A program made the translations under genes and the position numbers. Below are positions 61,048 through 64,000 of a stretch of 64,000 nucleotides of DNA, piece by piece (positions within the stretch are counted from its first letter, which is position 1; every line of letters begins with the position of its first letter). Under the pieces are notes generated by a model. That model ran no database searches. It was not told the origin of the DNA and worked only from the letters and a program-made list of their open reading frames with translations. The stretch spans positions 1 to 64,000 of the forward strand of contig CAJUPL010000003.1 of NCBI GenBank assembly GCA_910588435.1, given 5' to 3'. The stretch is from an uncultured Eggerthellaceae bacterium. GTDB taxonomy: Bacteria; Actinomycetota; Coriobacteriia; Coriobacteriales; Eggerthellaceae.

Positions 61048-63633
61048 ATGTCTTTCGAGAAGTTCACTGACAAGGCGCGAAAGGTCCTGGTGTTAGCCCA
61101 GGATGAAGCGCGCAAGCTGCACCAACCATACGTAGGCACGGAGCACATCGTGCTGGGCCTCATCTCTGAGAACGAGGGCCTGGCCGCGCAGGCGCTGGCG
61201 CGCTTGAACGTCACGCATGACGAGTTCGTGCAGAACGTACGCCAGGTGGCAACCATCGACGAAGACGCAGACGTCTCCGGGCATCTGGCATTCACGCCGC
61301 GCGTGAAGCGCGTTCTTGAGAACTCCCTGCGCGAAGCCATGCAGATGGGTCAGTCCTACATCTCAACGGAGCACCTGCTGCTGGGCATAGCCCGCGAAGG
61401 GGACGGCACTGCAATAGACGTGCTCAAGCGCATGGGCGTCACGGCGGATGACATCCGCTCAACAATGAATGACATCGTGGGGCAGTCCCCTGTCATGGTG
61501 GGCCGCGGCGGGTTCGACCCGCAAGGCCAGCGTGGGGACAGCATGCTGAAGGAGTTCGGCACTGACCTCACGCAGAAGGCGAAGGACGGAGAGCTTGACC
61601 CGGTCATCGGCCGCGCAGCAGAGATCGAGCGCGTCATGCAGATCCTATCGCGCCGCCAGAAGAACAACCCGCTCATCTTGGGTGAGCCCGGCGTTGGCAA
61701 GACGGCTATCGCTGAGGGCCTGGCGCAGCTGATCGTGTCTTCGCAAGTGCCGGACATCCTTCGCAACAAACGTTTGATCACGCTTGATGTGTCTGCCCTG
61801 GTTGCAGGCTCCAAGTACAGAGGTGAGTTCGAAGAGCGCCTGAAGAAGGTCATCAAGGAGGTCATGGATGCAGGGGACGTGCTCCTGTTCATAGATGAGA
61901 TCCATACCATCATCGGCGCGGGTGCGGCCGAAGGCTCCATCGACGCTGCGGCAATACTCAAGCCGCCGCTGTCACGCGGTGAGATCCAGATCATCGGCGC
62001 CACAACGCTTGAGGAGTACCGCAAGCATCTTGAGAAGGACACCGCGCTTGAGCGCCGCTTCCAGCCGCTCACGGTCAATGAGCCGAACGAGGAGCAGGCG
62101 GTCCGCATCATGGAGGGCCTGCGTGACAAATACGAGGCGCACCACCAGGTGCACTTCACGGAAGAGGCCATCCAGGCAGCGGTGCAGCTCTCTGAGCGCT
62201 ACATCCAGGACAGGTATCTGCCTGACAAGGCCATAGATGTATTGGACGAGGCGGGTGCGCGCATGCGCATTCGCAACATGACCCTGCCGCCTGAGCTGCG
62301 TGAGCTGGACGATCAGCTGCGTCGCATTCGCCAGGAGAAGGACAAGGCCATCGGAGACCAAGACTTCGAGCGCGCGGCAACGCTGCGTGATGAGGAGGCC
62401 GACGTCAAGGCGAAGCGCGAAGAGGCTGAGAAGAAGTGGGAGGAAGACGCTTCCAAGTCCATCCAGAACGTGACGCTTGAGGACATCGCGGATGTGGTCT
62501 CCATGACCACGGGCGTGCCGGTCTCCAATCTGACCGAGGCAGAGACCGAGAAGCTGCTCCGCATGGAAGGCGTGCTGCATGAGCGCGTGATCGGGCAGGA
62601 TGAGGCCGTGACGGCGCTCTCCAAGGCCATCCGCCGCTCCCGCGCAGGCCTCAAGGATCCGAAGCGCCCAGCGGGTTCGTTCATCTTCCTTGGGCCTTCC
62701 GGCGTTGGCAAGACGGAGCTTTCGAAGGCGCTTGCGGAGTTCCTCTTCAACTCAGAGGACGCGCTGCTCTCCTTCGATATGTCCGAATACATGGAGAAGC
62801 ACACTGTGTCACGCTTGGTTGGTTCACCTCCCGGCTACGTCGGGTTCGACGAGGGCGGCCAGCTCACCAAGGCAGTTCGCCAGCGTCCGTACTCTGTGGT
62901 CCTCTTCGATGAGATCGAGAAGGCGCATCCAGATGTGTTCAACATCCTCCTGCAGATTTTGGAGGAAGGCCGCCTGACCGACGCACAGGGCCGCACGGTG
63001 GATTTCCGCAACACTGTGATCATCATGACGTCGAACGTGGGCGCGCGTGAGATCGCGCAGTCAACGGCGCTTGGGTTCTCGCCTGATGGCCAAGCCGGCC
63101 TCTCAGACGATGAGATCAAGAGCCGCGTCATGTCTGAGATGAAGAAGCTGTTCAGACCTGAGTTCCTGAACCGCCTTGATGAGATCATCGTGTTCAAGAG
63201 CCTGACCGAGGAGCAGATCCACCAGATCGTGGAGCTCATGGTGGCAGACCTGCGCGACAGGATGATCAGCCAGAACATGACCATCAACCTGACGCCAGAG
63301 GCCATCAAGCTGGTGGCGAAAGAGGGCACGGACACCACATACGGCGCTCGTCCGCTGCGCCGCGCCATCCAGCGCCTGCTTGAGGACCCCATCTCCGAGG
63401 AGATCCTGGAGGGCAAGTGGACCAGCGGCTCTGTGGTGGATGTTGACGTGGAGGGTGAAGGCGAAGAGGCCAAGCTGGTGTTCACCGCTGGCACAGGCTC
63501 CATCCCGGCGCCTAGGAAGCGTGACTCCATCGCCCGCGAAGCAGAGCTCTTGCTCACGAACTTCGACTTGGGCAACGCCGGCGTTTCCTCTCCGAAGACG
63601 CCCGCAGGCTCCCTTGAGGGCGGCGCCGCGTAA
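61048..63633 (+). CDS. clpC: ATP-dependent Clp protease ATPase subunit ClpC
   Basis: The 861-residue protein has two N-terminal Clp repeats (FTDKARKVLVLAQDEARKL), AAA module 1 with GEPGVGKTA, a UVR-containing middle domain (IRQEKDKAIGDQDFERAATLRDEE), and AAA module 2 with GPSGVGKTE. It ends in a D2 small domain followed by a short tail (SSPKTPAGSLEGGAA). It unfolds proteins for ClpP and also acts as a disaggregase. The start follows GAGGAAT. Heat regulation by HrcA is suggested by the operator just upstream; no CtsR-type repeat is seen. Confidence 0.96.
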   Translation: MSFEKFTDKARKVLVLAQDEARKLHQPYVGTEHIVLGLISENEGLAAQALARLNVTHDEFVQNVRQVATIDEDADVSGHLAFTPRVKRVLENSLREAMQMGQSYISTEHLLLGIAREGDGTAIDVLKRMGVTADDIRSTMNDIVGQSPVMVGRGGFDPQGQRGDSMLKEFGTDLTQKAKDGELDPVIGRAAEIERVMQILSRRQKNNPLILGEPGVGKTAIAEGLAQLIVSSQVPDILRNKRLITLDVSALVAGSKYRGEFEERLKKVIKEVMDAGDVLLFIDEIHTIIGAGAAEGSIDAAAILKPPLSRGEIQIIGATTLEEYRKHLEKDTALERRFQPLTVNEPNEEQAVRIMEGLRDKYEAHHQVHFTEEAIQAAVQLSERYIQDRYLPDKAIDVLDEAGARMRIRNMTLPPELRELDDQLRRIRQEKDKAIGDQDFERAATLRDEEADVKAKREEAEKKWEEDASKSIQNVTLEDIADVVSMTTGVPVSNLTEAETEKLLRMEGVLHERVIGQDEAVTALSKAIRRSRAGLKDPKRPAGSFIFLGPSGVGKTELSKALAEFLFNSEDALLSFDMSEYMEKHTVSRLVGSPPGYVGFDEGGQLTKAVRQRPYSVVLFDEIEKAHPDVFNILLQILEEGRLTDAQGRTVDFRNTVIIMTSNVGAREIAQSTALGFSPDGQAGLSDDEIKSRVMSEMKKLFRPEFLNRLDEIIVFKSLTEEQIHQIVELMVADLRDRMISQNMTINLTPEAIKLVAKEGTDTTYGARPLRRAIQRLLEDPISEEILEGKWTSGSVVDVDVEGEGEEAKLVFTAGTGSIPAPRKRDSIAREAELLLTNFDLGNAGVSSPKTPAGSLEGGAA

Positions 63634-63658
63634 TACGTTCTCCACAATGCAACCCTTG

Positions 63659-63697
63659 AACCCCGTGTGGTTTTCCACACGGGGTTTCTTGTTGTTG
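63659..63697 (+). terminator. Intrinsic terminator after clpC
   Basis: AACCCCGTGTGG and CCACACGGGGTT form a 12-bp stem with a TTTT loop, followed by a T-rich tract. Confidence 0.9.
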
Positions 63698-63699
63698 CG

Positions 63700-64000
63700 C
63701 CCCTCTGCGGATCCCCCTCTACCTGTAGGCGTCTCCATTGCCCCCCTACCTGTAGGCGGCTGCATTGCAGCCGCAGTTGCACTCCCCCCAACCTATGGGC
63801 GCTTGCATTGCAAGCGCAGTTGCCCCCTCATCTTGTGGGCGTCTCTATTGGCTCCCCTAACTTGTGGGCGCTTGCATCGCAAGCGCAGCATTGCTCTTCC
63901 TCTTGTGGGCGGCTCCATTGGCTCCCCTAACTTGTGGGCGCTTGCATCGCAAGCGCAGTTGCACGCCAGTGCAACGTAACGCAGGCGACAGCCTGCGAAC
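63700..64000 (+). repeat. Palindromic repeat locus R13 (hairpin array and start of B3)
   Basis: Several P1 hairpins or half-hairpins follow each other: GCTGC/GCAGC near 63752-63775, and CTTGC/GCAAG at three places. They are interspersed with incomplete units that keep only the left arm (CTCCATTGGCTCCCC, CTCTATTGGCTCCCC). P2 (GTTGCAC/GTGCAAC) and P3 (CGCAGGC/GCCTGCG) begin at 63957 and the copy runs past the window end. Confidence 0.82.

Overview
The window looks like a chromosomal segment of an anaerobic actinobacterium of the class Coriobacteriia (Eggerthellales or Slackia-like). This is an inference. The sequence is high-GC, roughly 60% by eye. It carries a flavodiiron FprA and a rubrerythrin, which are oxygen-defence enzymes of anaerobes, a zinc-ligand bS18 and a 526-residue MetG, and it has no respiratory genes. 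I saw no phage, transposase, CRISPR array, rRNA or tRNA.

Layout. 1-1080: a mosaic of palindromic repeats plus a candidate small RNA. 1081-2214: a membrane acyltransferase. 2229-3510: more repeats. 3688-10536: a cluster made of a small unknown protein, a BspA-type leucine-rich-repeat protein, a DUF2201/VWA-like protein, and a MoxR-type AAA ATPase fused to a SAM-methyltransferase-like domain. 11063-14685: trigger factor, a SlyD-like prolyl isomerase, a stand-alone trigger-factor-C-like protein and a LURP-like protein. 14709-19279: an MFS permease, rubrerythrin and two membrane-anchored unknowns. 19350-22549: leuB-hisS and two small unknown genes. 22937-26397: the replication/translation operon rpsF-ssb-rpsR-rplI-dnaB. 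28022-36766: a secreted C1-type cysteine protease, purA, an OPT transporter, YbaK, a PAS-GGDEF cyclase, an SDR and a CPBP protease. 37524-42879: a YdbS/YdbT PH-domain pair, a DUF4190 protein and glutaminase. 43077-51160: a two-component system with an ABC (FtsX) exporter, then ZIP and MATE transporters. 51728-55864: metG-tatD-flavodoxin-rsmA. 56701-63633: fprA, the 4.5S SRP RNA, dedA-dnaX, and clpC under a CIRCE-like operator.

The most distinctive feature is non-coding. About 8 kb lies in thirteen intergenic loci built from a small set of palindromic modules in a repeated order. Module C is a long-range stem enclosing a variable hairpin. Module D is a GC hairpin with a conserved tail. B1 is a terminator-like hairpin. 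B2 is a variable hairpin between CGGCCTTTA and AGCGGCCTT. B3 is a string of about seven hairpins running from TGTGGGCG to CGCCCACA. Between copies the hairpin arms are replaced wholesale, yet they stay complementary. This implies selection or a copying mechanism that preserves pairing rather than sequence. A separate 68-bp near-palindrome (module A) occurs eight times, always 55-125 bp upstream of a start codon, and its outer edge twice supplies the -35 box. A 24-bp motif (module E) occurs three times at the promoters of purA and of the response regulator. These elements, together with the AAA-methyltransferase fusion cluster, are the best candidates for something undescribed.
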